58,469 bases of DNA from CBDFHV01 sp965247705 (lineage in GTDB: Bacteria > Pseudomonadota > Alphaproteobacteria > Rhodospirillales > CAMCUA01): assembly GCA_965247705.1 (NCBI GenBank), contig CBDFHV010000016.1, forward strand, positions 1-58,469, read 5' to 3'. Position 1 is the stretch's first letter, and each line of letters opens with the position of its first letter. Below are positions 34,074 through 43,847 of this stretch, one piece after another. The position numbers were made by a program, and so were the translations under genes. Below the pieces are notes generated by a model that worked only from the letters and a program-made list of their open reading frames with translations, was not told where the DNA came from and searched no databases.

Positions 34074-34307
34074 TCACGGGTCCGCCCGGGTCGTACGCCC
34101 GTAATAGCGGCCCTTCCAGGCGCCTCCGCCGATTGTCGTCGATTCGTTCCGTGCGGGAATGACGACCGCGATCAATGGTGGGTCGGCCGATACCTGGCTT
34201 TGCGCCAGGCGCTGGTCGGCCCGCCAGAATCGACCCCTCGCCAAAACGAGATAGAGCCACGCAATTAAGGACGCCGCGGCCAACGCCATCCACGGATTCA
34301 TGATCAT
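34074..34307 (-). pseudogene. hpnB: hpnB remnant: hopene-associated glycosyltransferase with large internal deletion
   Basis: The 77-codon frame starts ATGATC, overlapping the hpnC stop by ATGA. Its first 60 residues match the start of HpnB: an N-terminal membrane helix (AAASLIAWLYLVLARG), FWRADQ and the GT2 beginning PLIAVVIPARNEST. Then it jumps to GGAWKGRYYGRT, which resembles the very end of HpnB (WKGR-type tail) and stops. An HpnB is close to 390 residues, so about 300 codons of catalytic domain are missing, including the DXD region. The precise ATGA coupling and correct tail indicate an internal deletion in an operon that once held a full hpnB, not a chance frame. No function is expected. 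Confidence 0.8.
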
Positions 34308-35161
34308 CGCCGGCCTAGGGCGACCCGCGCCACACCCCGTACTCCGCACCAGAGATATGCGGGTTTGGACAGCGCCACGCGGCCGGCCAAAGGATCGCCG
34401 CGCCGCAACAGTCCGGTCAGCCGCTCGGCGATGGTGACGATCATCGAGGATTCCATGGCCAGGCGACGGTTGACGATGCCTCCGGGAAGAAGCCGGGCCT
34501 CCGCCAGCAATGCCGCCGTGTTGTCGAGGCAGCGATCGAGCACCCGGCGCAAGGCCGGCATCGCGGCGTCTTGGTCCAAGTCCTCAACGGTGGCACCTTC
34601 GGCGACCATCCAGTCCTGGGGGAGATACACCCGGTTCAGGGCCCGGTAGTCATCCTGGCAATCCTGAAGGTGATTAAGCACCTGGAGCGCGTTGCACAGC
34701 GCGTCAGAGGGCCCATAGCCGTGCCGCGCACCACCGTGCAGGTCGATCAGGTAGCGGCCCACCGGGGACGCCGACAGGATGCAGTAACCCATCAGGTCGT
34801 CCCAATCGTCGTATCGCAGTTTCGTGGCGTCCCGCTTGAAGGCGGCGATGAGATCCTGGCAATGACGCGGCGCGACCCCGGTCCGCTTCAGGCTGGCCCG
34901 CATGCGAAACGCCGTTTCGAGGGCCGGGTCGTCACCGCCGGGTCCGAGGAGGGCGTCCTCGAAGGCCTGAAGGCGCCGGATCTTCACCTCCGCCGCCAGG
35001 TCCGGGTTGTCGGCGATGTCGTCGATGGCCCGGGCGAACCGGTAGAAGGTGGCGATGTGGGGCCGCAGTGACGCCGGCAGCAGCCAGGAGCCCACCGGAA
35101 AATTCTCGCCGGCCGCGTCCTTCCCCGAGGGCGTCTCTATGGCGTCGGAGGCGACGGTCAC
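34304..35161 (-). CDS. hpnC: Hydroxysqualene synthase HpnC
   Basis: HpnC converts presqualene diphosphate to hydroxysqualene. The 285-residue protein has the squalene/phytoene synthase fold with FARAIDDIADN (first Asp motif, 47-51), the central KRDATKLRYDDWDDLMGYC segment and the second motif in LQDCQDDYRALNRVYLP. The start is a GTG at 35161. It follows hpnM by 22 bp and precedes the hpnB remnant in one minus-strand operon. Confidence 0.93.
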   Translation of the reverse strand: MTVASDAIETPSGKDAAGENFPVGSWLLPASLRPHIATFYRFARAIDDIADNPDLAAEVKIRRLQAFEDALLGPGGDDPALETAFRMRASLKRTGVAPRHCQDLIAAFKRDATKLRYDDWDDLMGYCILSASPVGRYLIDLHGGARHGYGPSDALCNALQVLNHLQDCQDDYRALNRVYLPQDWMVAEGATVEDLDQDAAMPALRRVLDRCLDNTAALLAEARLLPGGIVNRRLAMESSMIVTIAERLTGLLRRGDPLAGRVALSKPAYLWCGVRGVARVALGRR

Positions 35162-35183
35162 GGCGCGACGAATCCCGCCCGGA

Positions 35184-35792
35184 TCACGGCTCCAGGGAGA
35201 TCTGGCGCAGTTCCTTGAGCAACCCCTCGACCTGTCCCCCGTTCTTGCGGATCACGGACGAGAACTCCGAGCGCTGGGTCTGACCCATGCTGATCCCTTC
35301 GACGATGACGTCGATAATGCGATAGCCCCTGTCGCCCATGCGTACCCGCCACGCAACGTCCACGGGCTCCCCCCCGGTCGGACGGATCATGCGCGTCGAC
35401 ACGATGACGTCGTTTTTCCCCTTCGCCTGGGCCTTGAGCACTTCCAGTGTCTTGCCCGAGTAGCGGGAAAACCGGTCCACGTAATTGGCGACGATCAGGC
35501 GCTCGAAGAGATCGAAGTACTCGGCCCGCTCCGACGTGGTCGCCGAGCGCCAGTATCGCCCCAAGACCCAACGGCCGATGGTTGTGATATCGAAGTCGCG
35601 ATCGAGGATCGCGCGAAACCGCCTGATCCGCTCGTCCCGGGCGACGCCGTTGTCGGTCAGGGCTTCGATGGCGCGGTCGGCCAGGGAATCGATGAAGGTC
35701 TTCGCACCCTCCAAATCGGTCGACGCGGCGACAACCGATGCTGGCAGAAACAGGAAAAAGCCAAGGAACAGTGCGGGGAGGCGCCGTCTCAT
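35184..35792 (-). CDS. hpnM: Hopanoid-associated MlaC-like protein HpnM
   Basis: This is a periplasmic lipid-binding protein of the toluene-tolerance Ttg2/MlaC family, placed in hopanoid operons as HpnM. The 202-residue protein has a signal peptide ending VVAAST and family blocks DFDITTIGRWVLGRYWR, FERLIVANYVDRFSRYSGK and RIIDVIVEGISMGQTQRSEF. The ATG at 35792 is favoured by GAGAG 6 nt upstream; a TTG at 35798 overlaps the upstream stop. This is the third MlaC-type gene in the window, after the tandem pair at 23.1-24.4 kb. It lies directly before hpnC. Confidence 0.9.
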   Translation of the reverse strand: MRRRLPALFLGFFLFLPASVVAASTDLEGAKTFIDSLADRAIEALTDNGVARDERIRRFRAILDRDFDITTIGRWVLGRYWRSATTSERAEYFDLFERLIVANYVDRFSRYSGKTLEVLKAQAKGKNDVIVSTRMIRPTGGEPVDVAWRVRMGDRGYRIIDVIVEGISMGQTQRSEFSSVIRKNGGQVEGLLKELRQISLEP

Positions 35793-35794
35793 CG

Positions 35795-36616
35795 TCAACT
35801 CTCGCGTTCTGTTGGGGTGGGAGCCGATTTCGCGGACTTCTCAATGGACCGTTCGGCCCCCGCAAGGGCGTCGACCTGCTTCGGATCGAAACACACATAA
35901 CCCGAAATGGCCGCGCTTTCCAGATGGGCGTGCGCATAGGTCCACGCGACGTCCGAAACGACCCCATCGCCAACTCGCAGGGAAAAATATCGAGCCTCGC
36001 CCTTGTAGGGACAGCGGGTTCGCTTTTCGGACGCGAACAGCAGGTCCATGCGCACGTCCTCGCGGGGCAAATAGTAGCGGGCGGGCAACCCGGTTTCGAA
36101 GAGAAAGCGAGCCCGAACCGACTCGGCGATGGTCACCCCACCCAGGGAAATCCGCACCGCGCGCCCGCTGTCGCGAATGTCGATGCGCACATGGGGATCG
36201 GAGGGATGGACGAAGACCTCCTGGTCCTCTTCGTACCAAGCGTCCATGCGATCGAAGTAGAATCCCAGATGGCCGCCGATGGCGGCCACCTCGGGGAAGG
36301 TATCCTCGTAGCTCCACACGGCGTTTTCCGCCGTCCGGTCGCCGACGCCCACGGACCAGTAGCGCGCTTCCCCCTTGAAGGGACAAAACGTGGTGTGTTC
36401 GGTGGGATGAAGCAGGTCCATGCGCACGTCGTCACGGGGCAGGTAGTAGACGGGCACGTGCCGGGTCTCCAGAAGCAGGTGCGCCTGAAGGCTGTCGGCG
36501 ATGGTCTGGCCCCCGAACGCGGCACGGATGCGCTTCGCGGTCGGGTAGAAGTCGACCCGATAGTCGGGCATGTCGGGCCAGTGGGAGCGCCGCGCCTTTG
36601 CCGTACCACCGTCCAT
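35795..36616 (-). CDS. Double DUF427 domain protein
   Basis: This 273-residue cytoplasmic protein contains two tandem DUF427 repeats of about 110 residues. Each repeat shows a YYLPRDDVRMDLL or YYLPREDVRMDLL segment, a C-P-x-K-G-E-A-R-Y core (CPFKGEARYW and CPYKGEARYF) and an AWxY motif. The molecular role of DUF427 is unknown. The ATG at 36616 has GGAGG 5 nt upstream and skips a weaker N-terminal extension. It is transcribed just ahead of hpnM with 2 bp between, so it heads the hpn operon here, perhaps by chance of operon structure. Confidence 0.85.
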   Translation of the reverse strand: MDGGTAKARRSHWPDMPDYRVDFYPTAKRIRAAFGGQTIADSLQAHLLLETRHVPVYYLPRDDVRMDLLHPTEHTTFCPFKGEARYWSVGVGDRTAENAVWSYEDTFPEVAAIGGHLGFYFDRMDAWYEEDQEVFVHPSDPHVRIDIRDSGRAVRISLGGVTIAESVRARFLFETGLPARYYLPREDVRMDLLFASEKRTRCPYKGEARYFSLRVGDGVVSDVAWTYAHAHLESAAISGYVCFDPKQVDALAGAERSIEKSAKSAPTPTERES

Positions 36617-36746
36617 GTCCGCCTCCGGTCCCGAATCACGCACCAAACGAGTGTCACATTCCAAAACAGTGGGAGCATCGAGCTTCGATTGCAACCGTGT
36701 CGCAGTGGGCGCTGGCATTGTCGACCGACGGGTTTTAGTAAATGCC

Positions 36747-37172
36747 ATGCTGTTCGTCAGCCCCCTTGTTCAGATCGACGAGCGATACCTGGTGGAAGCG
36801 TTCATTCGGGCCTCGGGCCCGGGCGGGCAGAACGTCAACAAGGTCGCCACCACCGTTCAGCTTCGTTTCGACGTTGCCGGCTGCGATACCCTGCCCGACT
36901 CCGTCGCCGAGCGCCTGCGCCGCCTTGCCGGTCGGCGGATGACCACGGACGGCGTTCTGATCATCGAGGCACGGCGTTTTCGCACCCAGGAACGCAACCG
37001 GGAGAATGCCCGGGAACGCCTTGTCGCCCTGATTCGCCGGGCCCTGGAGCCGCCCCGCCCCCGCCGGCCCACCAAGCCCACGCGGGCGGCCCGATTTGCC
37101 CGTCTGGAGTCCAAGCGGCAGCGGTCGCGCGCCAAGCAGCGCCGCCAGCCGCCGGACCTGGACGGCGAATAG
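36747..37172 (+). CDS. arfB: Alternative ribosome-rescue factor ArfB (peptidyl-tRNA hydrolase)
   Basis: ArfB enters stalled ribosomes lacking a stop codon and hydrolyses the peptidyl-tRNA. The 141-residue protein has the RF-1 domain with the catalytic GGQ in RASGPGGQNVNK (about 25-36) and the basic C-terminal tail that occupies the mRNA channel (RFARLESKRQRSRAKQRR). The ATG at 36747 begins LFVSPLVQIDERYLVEAF. It is divergent from the DUF427 gene across 130 bp. Confidence 0.93.
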   Translation: MLFVSPLVQIDERYLVEAFIRASGPGGQNVNKVATTVQLRFDVAGCDTLPDSVAERLRRLAGRRMTTDGVLIIEARRFRTQERNRENARERLVALIRRALEPPRPRRPTKPTRAARFARLESKRQRSRAKQRRQPPDLDGE

Positions 37173-37211
37173 TGACTCGACACTCCCACCACCCGACCCG
37201 GAGGAATCGCC

Positions 37212-38012
37212 GTGACCGACCATGCACATGACCTTGCCGTGGACCGCATCCTGTCGGCCCGCCGCGACCGAACGCCCCTCCAGACCTTGCCCGTGGAATC
37301 GCGACCGGCGGATACGGCGGCGGGCTACGATCTTCAGGATGCGGTGCATGCCCGCCTGGAACGGGACGGCGCGGGGACGAGGGCCGGCTGGAAAATTGGC
37401 TGCACCAACAAGCTCATGCAGGACATGCTGGGCATTCCCCACCCGGCGGCCGGCGCGGTCATGGCCCGCGACCTGGTAAATTCTCCCGCCATCCTGTCCT
37501 TTTCCCGTTTTGTGGCACCCGGCGTCGAGTGCGAGGTGGCCGTCCGCCTGGGCGCCGACCTGTCGCCCGACGAGGCCCCCTTCACCAGCGACTCCGTGGC
37601 CTCCCGGGTCGCCGCCTGTATGGCTGCCATAGAGGTGGTCGACAATCGCTACGCCGACTTCCGGGCCGTCGGCACGCCGACCCTGATTGGCGACGATTTT
37701 TTTCAGGCGGCGGCGGTTGTCGGCGTTGCGGTCACCGACACGGCGTCCCTGGACCTGGCGGCGGTCCAGGCGGTGATCCGGATCGATGGTGTCGAAACCG
37801 GGCGCGGGCGGGGATCGGATGTCATGGGCCACCCTTATGAGGCCCTGGCATGGCTGGCCAACGCCTGGGCCCAGCGGGGCCGCGGCTTGAAAGCCGGGGA
37901 ACTCGTGCTGACCGGGACCATGGTGGTGGTGCAATGGCTGGAGCGCCCGGCCCGGGCGGAGATCGAGATATCGGGCCTCGGTGCCGCCGCCATCACTTTC
38001 GAGGCCGACTGA
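37212..38012 (+). CDS. 2-keto-4-pentenoate hydratase/fumarylacetoacetase-like protein
   Basis: This 266-residue enzyme of the FAH superfamily (MhpD/hydratase group) would add water to 2-hydroxypenta-2,4-dienoate-type substrates or decarboxylate related oxo acids. It has the GWKIGCTNK opening, the metal ligand region ECEVAVRLGADL and the EVVDNRYADF motif. A GSDVMGHPYEALAWLANAW stretch and LTGTMV at the end are typical of this group. The GTG at 37212 has GGAGG 7 nt upstream. No other catechol meta-cleavage genes are nearby, so the true substrate is unknown. Confidence 0.85.
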   Translation: MTDHAHDLAVDRILSARRDRTPLQTLPVESRPADTAAGYDLQDAVHARLERDGAGTRAGWKIGCTNKLMQDMLGIPHPAAGAVMARDLVNSPAILSFSRFVAPGVECEVAVRLGADLSPDEAPFTSDSVASRVAACMAAIEVVDNRYADFRAVGTPTLIGDDFFQAAAVVGVAVTDTASLDLAAVQAVIRIDGVETGRGRGSDVMGHPYEALAWLANAWAQRGRGLKAGELVLTGTMVVVQWLERPARAEIEISGLGAAAITFEAD

Positions 38013-38033
38013 TACGCCGGCGCAAAGAAACAA

Positions 38034-38061
38034 CCCCCGGCGGGAGGGGCTCCGCCGGGGG
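38034..38061 (+). terminator. Strong hairpin after the hydratase gene
   Basis: CCCCCGGCGG (38034-38043) and CCGCCGGGGG (38052-38061) form a 10-bp stem with an 8-nt loop 22 bp after the stop. No T-run follows, so it is terminator-like only. Confidence 0.6.
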
Positions 38062-38137
38062 TCAGGGGGGTAGGGAGATCTTGCGGAGGGGGGTCCAACA
38101 AGATGATCAGAGGATGCCAGAAGGGAGCCCATCCTTC

Positions 38138-38153
38138 TGTGAACCGGTTCACA
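38138..38153. promoter_or_regulatory. 16-bp palindrome resembling a LacI-family operator
   Basis: TGTGAACCGGTTCACA is a perfect palindrome with a central CG and the AACCGGTT core common to LacI-type operators. It sits in the 202-bp gap between two convergent genes, so it faces no visible start codon. Confidence 0.4.
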
Positions 38154-38214
38154 CAAGCCTTCGATTTCGCAAGAAAATATCCTTGAGAGCGAAAAGCGTT
38201 GTGAAATCAACTGA

Positions 38215-38646
38215 TTATGAATTCAAATGCGGGTCGGAATTGACGATCACTTCGTGGGACAGGGACGCCGTTTCGGCGAACATGGCCGATGCGGAGCAAT
38301 ATTTCTCCGCCGACAGGGCCACCGCCCGCTCCACCTTGGCCCGGGACAGGCCGGCGCCGGACACCACGTAGCGCAGGTGCACCCGGGTAAAAACCTTGGG
38401 GTCGTCCGCGGCCCGCTCGGCTTCGAGTTCCACCCGGCAGTCGGTGATCGGTTCCCGGCCCTTGCGCAGGATCAGGACCACATCGAAGGCGGAGCAACTG
38501 CCGAGCCCCAGCAACATGAGCTCCATGGGCCGAAGTCCGATGTTGCGGCCCCCGGCCTCCGGCGCCCCGTCGACGACGACGGCGTGACCCGACCCCGCCT
38601 CGGCGACGAAGGATACCCCGTCCAACCAAGTGACCTGGGCTTTCAT
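38215..38646 (-). CDS. OsmC family peroxide reductase
   Basis: This 143-residue OsmC/Ohr-fold protein reduces organic hydroperoxides with a cysteine pair. The two catalytic cysteines are in LGLGSCSAFDVV (about 52) and AEKYCSASAMF (about 117). The N-terminal WLDGVSFVAEAGSGHAVVVD is typical of the YhfA-like OsmC subgroup rather than Ohr. It is a single gene, convergent with the hydratase gene. The ATG at 38646 is the only sensible start. Confidence 0.92.
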   Translation of the reverse strand: MKAQVTWLDGVSFVAEAGSGHAVVVDGAPEAGGRNIGLRPMELMLLGLGSCSAFDVVLILRKGREPITDCRVELEAERAADDPKVFTRVHLRYVVSGAGLSRAKVERAVALSAEKYCSASAMFAETASLSHEVIVNSDPHLNS

Positions 38647-38661
38647 GGCAATTTGCTTGCC

Positions 38662-38717
38662 GTGCGTCGGCCTCCCCCCTGGAAGGGAAGGGACAGGGAG
38701 AGGGGGCTCCTACGCAC
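38662..38717 (-). terminator. Candidate hairpin downstream of mmsA
   Basis: GTGCGT (38662-38667) pairs with ACGCAC (38712-38717), enclosing CCCCCT and AGGGGG segments that extend the stem with bulges. It lies just beyond the mmsA stop. No T-run is present. Confidence 0.35.
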
Positions 38718-38727
38718 AGCCTTCGCC

Positions 38728-40233
<1,506 letters not shown>

Positions 40234-40286
40234 GGTTGGCCTCTTTGCGGGTTCGAACGCCGGGGCTTGCGCACCGACCGCGGGCA

Positions 40287-41603
40287 TCAGGGTTCGTATT
40301 TGCCGAGGACGCCGCGCATCGTCTCGACAAGCTCGTCGATATGCTCGCGCTCACAGACCAGGGGCGGCGCGATGCAAATGGTGTCGCCCGTGATCTTGAT
40401 GTGGAGACCCGACCAGAACAGGTCCTTCATGATCTCGTAGCCGCGCTGGCCCGGTGTCCCCGTCGCCGCCAAGTCGACGCCCGCGAGCAGGCCGTAGCTG
40501 CGGATGTTGGTGACGATGGGCAAGTCCTTCAGGGTGTGGATCGCGTCCTGGAAGTAGGGCGCCAGGGATGCCGCCCGTTCGAACACGTTCTCCTTCTCGT
40601 AAATGGCGAGCGTTGCGATGGCGGCGGCACAGGCGGCGGGATGGGCCGAAAAGGTGTAGCCGTGGAACAGCTCGATGGTTTCCGGCGGCGCCTTCTCGGT
40701 CACCGTCTCGTAGATGTCATCGCGCACCGCGACCGCCCCCATGGGCTGGACGGCGTTGGTCAGAGCCTTGGCCATGGTCATCATGTCCGGGGTGACGCCG
40801 AAGCTCTGGGCCCCGAACGCCTTGCCGGTGCGCCCGAAGCCGCAGATCACCTCGTCGAAGACCAGCAGGATTCCGTGGGCATCGCAGATCTCGCGCAGTC
40901 GCCGCAGATAGCCCTTCGGCGGCACCAGCATGCCCGTCGACCCGGCGATGGGTTCGACGAAGCAGGCGGCGATACTGCTTGCCCCCAGAAGCTCGACCAG
41001 GCGCTGCAGATCGTCGGCCAAATCGGCGCCGGTGTCGGGCTGGCCCTTGACGAACCTGTGCTCCGGCAGGTGGGTGTGGCGCATGTGGACGACGCCCGGC
41101 AGCAGGTTTCCGAAGGTCTCCCGATTTTTCATCAGGCCGCTGAGGGAGGTGCCGCCGAAATTGACCCCGTGGTAGCCCCGCTCCCGGGATACGAAGCGCT
41201 GGCGCTGCCCCTCGCCCCGCGCTCGATGGTAGGCAAGGGCGATCTTCATGGCCGTATCGATCGACTCGGAGCCCGAGTTGGTGAAGAACACGTGATTCAA
41301 GGGCTCGGGCGTTATGGCGGAAATGCGCGCCGACAGCTCGAAGGGCGCGGGGTGACCGATATTGAAGGACGGGCTGTAGTCCATCTCGAGGAGCTGCTTG
41401 TGGACGGCTTCGGCAATTTCCGCTCGGCCGTGACCCAAGGCGCAGCAGAATAGGCCGGACACCCCGTCGAGGACCCTTTGACCCTTGTGGTTCCAGTAGT
41501 AGGGGCCCTCGCCGCGCACCACCAGTCGCGGCTCGGCCTTGAAATCCCGATTGGCCGTGAACGGCATCCAGTGGTTTTCAAGGGTGTTGGACGTGTATTG
41601 CAT
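40287..41603 (-). CDS. Class III omega-aminotransferase (beta-alanine--pyruvate type)
   Basis: This PLP-dependent aminotransferase moves the amino group of beta-alanine or another omega-amino acid to pyruvate, giving malonate semialdehyde and alanine. The 438-residue protein has FTNSGSESIDTAMKIA, YHGVNFGGTSLSG, the PLP Asp in LVFDEVICGFGRTG and the Schiff-base lysine in MTMAKALTNAVQPMG. It precedes mmsA by 53 bp on the same strand, and the product of one is the substrate of the other. Alanine dehydrogenase, divergent across 178 bp, would recycle the alanine. Confidence 0.92.
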   Translation of the reverse strand: MQYTSNTLENHWMPFTANRDFKAEPRLVVRGEGPYYWNHKGQRVLDGVSGLFCCALGHGRAEIAEAVHKQLLEMDYSPSFNIGHPAPFELSARISAITPEPLNHVFFTNSGSESIDTAMKIALAYHRARGEGQRQRFVSRERGYHGVNFGGTSLSGLMKNRETFGNLLPGVVHMRHTHLPEHRFVKGQPDTGADLADDLQRLVELLGASSIAACFVEPIAGSTGMLVPPKGYLRRLREICDAHGILLVFDEVICGFGRTGKAFGAQSFGVTPDMMTMAKALTNAVQPMGAVAVRDDIYETVTEKAPPETIELFHGYTFSAHPAACAAAIATLAIYEKENVFERAASLAPYFQDAIHTLKDLPIVTNIRSYGLLAGVDLAATGTPGQRGYEIMKDLFWSGLHIKITGDTICIAPPLVCEREHIDELVETMRGVLGKYEP

Positions 41604-41781
41604 GGCGTGGGGTCCCTCTCTGCCGCGACGTCCGGTATGTTCCCAAGAGGCGGCACTGTAGCCAACGGGCGGTCTGACCGAAAGGGTCCCGGTCGGGGAC
41701 TCGTTGAAGCGGAAGGATGCAACCCCTATAACTCGCGCGCTTGCATCAGGCGTCGCGCGGGCTCAACTTCCGGAGGTCTTC

Positions 41782-42900
41782 ATGCTGGTCGGCGTTCCCA
41801 AGGAAATCAAGGTGCACGAGTACCGGGTCGGCCTGGTGCCGGCCAGCGTCCACGAGCTCGTCGCCCACGGCCATGAGGTGATCGTGGAGACCGGCGCGGC
41901 GGCCGGAATCGGCTTCGAGGACGACGACTATGAGCGCGAGGGCGCGACCGTCGTCCCCACGGCCGAGGCGGTCTTCGCCCGTGCGGAGATGATCGTCAAG
42001 GTCAAGGAGCCCCAGGCCGGGGAACGGGCGCGCCTCGGCGAGGGACAGATCCTGTTCACCTATCTTCACCTGGCGCCGGACCCGGACCAAACGGCGGACC
42101 TGGTGAAGGGCGGCGCCACGTGCATCGCCTATGAGACCGTCACCTCGTCCCGCGGCGGCCTGCCCCTGCTGGCGCCCATGTCGGAGGTCGCCGGACGGAT
42201 GTCGATCCAGGCCGCCGCCCATTGCCTGGAAAAGGAACAGGGCGGTTTGGGCGTGCTCCTGGGTGGCGTGCCGGGGGTGACCCAGTCGACGGTGGTCGTC
42301 ATCGGCGGCGGCGTGGTCGGCCGCAACGCGGCCCAGATCGCCGTCGGCATGGGCGCCACGGTGACCATCATCGACCGCTCGCTGGACGTGCTGCGCGACC
42401 TGGACAATCAGTTCGGCGCCCGGGTGCGAACCGTGTTCTCGACCCGGCATGCAATCGAGGAACACGTGATCGGCGCCGATGCGGTGATCGGCGGCGTGTT
42501 GGTCGCCGGCGCGGCGGCGCCCCGGTTGGTGTCGGCGGACCTGATCCGGCGCATGAAGTCCGGCGCCGTCATCGTCGACGTGGCCATCGACCAGGGTGGC
42601 TGCGTGGAGACAGCCCGTCCCACCACCCACGAGGACCCCACCTATGTGGTCGACGACGTGATCCACTATTGCGTCGCCAACATGCCCGGCGCGGTGCCGC
42701 GGACCTCCACCTTCGCCCTCAACAATGCCACCTTGCCCCACGTCCTGGCCATCGCCGACAAGGGCGCCCGGTCGGCCCTCGTGGCGGACCCCCACCTGAT
42801 GGCCGGTCTCAACGTGCACAAGGGCCACGTCACTTACGAAGCGGTAGCCCGTGACCTGGGGTACGACTACCAGGATCCCGGGGAGGCGCTGGCGGCCTGA
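41782..42900 (+). CDS. ald: Alanine dehydrogenase
   Basis: This enzyme converts L-alanine reversibly to pyruvate and ammonium with NAD+. The 372-residue protein begins MLVGVPKEIKVHEYRVGL and has the active-site Lys/His region around VKVKEPQAGE and FTYLHLAPD. MSEVAGRMSIQAAAHCLE and the Rossmann motif VVVIGGGVVGRNAAQIA are followed by VANMPGAVPRTSTFALNNAT. The ATG at 41782 has GGAGG 5 nt upstream. It sits divergent from the beta-alanine aminotransferase and likely works with it. Confidence 0.96.
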   Translation: MLVGVPKEIKVHEYRVGLVPASVHELVAHGHEVIVETGAAAGIGFEDDDYEREGATVVPTAEAVFARAEMIVKVKEPQAGERARLGEGQILFTYLHLAPDPDQTADLVKGGATCIAYETVTSSRGGLPLLAPMSEVAGRMSIQAAAHCLEKEQGGLGVLLGGVPGVTQSTVVVIGGGVVGRNAAQIAVGMGATVTIIDRSLDVLRDLDNQFGARVRTVFSTRHAIEEHVIGADAVIGGVLVAGAAAPRLVSADLIRRMKSGAVIVDVAIDQGGCVETARPTTHEDPTYVVDDVIHYCVANMPGAVPRTSTFALNNATLPHVLAIADKGARSALVADPHLMAGLNVHKGHVTYEAVARDLGYDYQDPGEALAA

Positions 42901-42924
42901 TCGCCCGAGTGATCTGATAGAAAC

Positions 42925-43692
42925 GTGATCGACGCCCTTGCCGGCACAATCAGCGGCCTCGGCCCGGCGGTCACCGCCTACATCGTCGCCGCGGTCTTCG
43001 GCGCCGGACTGATCCGCGGCTACAGCGGATTCGGCTTCTCTGCCCTCTTCGTGCTCAGCCTGTCGTTGGTTCTGCCGCCGGCGCAGGTGGTGCCGGCGTC
43101 GCTGCTGCTGGAGGTGATCGCCAGCCTCCACTTGCTACCCGGGGTGTGGCGGGGCGTGCCCTGGCGGACCCTGGGTTGGCTGATCCTGGGCTCGGCGGTG
43201 GCCAACCCCATCGGCCTCTACTTGCTGGCCACCATGCCCGCGGCGCCGATGCGCGCCGCGGCCTCCCTGGCCGTCATGACCGCCAGCCTGCTGCTGTGGA
43301 GGAGTCACCAGTCCGGCCTTCGCCCGTCGGCCCCGGCCAGCCTGATCACCGGCGTGGTGTCCGGCATCGCCAACGGGGCGGCGGCCATCGGCGGGCTGCC
43401 GGTGGTTCTGTTCCTTCTCGCCACCGCGGTCGGCGCGCCGACCTCTCGGGCTCTGTTGATCGCCTACATCCTGCCCATGGACCTCTACGCCTCGGCGGTC
43501 GCCGGGACGCAAGGCCTGATGACCATGGACGTGGCGGCGCTGGTGGTTCTGGCCGTCGTTCCCTTGTTCGCCGGCGTCGCCCTGGGAAAACGCCACTTTA
43601 TCGAGGCGTCGCCGGAGTCGTTCCGGCGGTTCACCCTGATCCTGCTGATCGGGCTCGCCAGCGCGGGACTCGTCCGCGCCGCATTGGGGTGA
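42925..43692 (+). CDS. TauE/SafE-family permease
   Basis: This 255-residue integral membrane protein of the TauE/SafE (sulfite/organosulfonate exporter) family has about eight hydrophobic helices. The family signature GLIRGYSGFGFSALF (about 28-42) sits in the first repeat and VVSGIANGAAAIGGLPVVLF (about 145-164) in the second. The start is a GTG at 42925, 24 bp after ald, so it may be co-transcribed with it. The substrate is unknown; proximity to alanine metabolism hints at a small organic anion, but family members move many. Confidence 0.85.
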   Translation: MIDALAGTISGLGPAVTAYIVAAVFGAGLIRGYSGFGFSALFVLSLSLVLPPAQVVPASLLLEVIASLHLLPGVWRGVPWRTLGWLILGSAVANPIGLYLLATMPAAPMRAAASLAVMTASLLLWRSHQSGLRPSAPASLITGVVSGIANGAAAIGGLPVVLFLLATAVGAPTSRALLIAYILPMDLYASAVAGTQGLMTMDVAALVVLAVVPLFAGVALGKRHFIEASPESFRRFTLILLIGLASAGLVRAALG

Positions 43693-43847
43693 TCGCAGGC
43701 TCGCAACGAACGGTGGATCGAGGCGGGGATTCGATACGGTTGACTCTCGCGAAGGGTCGGTTCCATCATGGGCCACCACATTGACACCATGACGATTTCC
43801 CGCCAGGGAACACGTCGATACGTCAAACGTTTACTGGGAGAACCATC

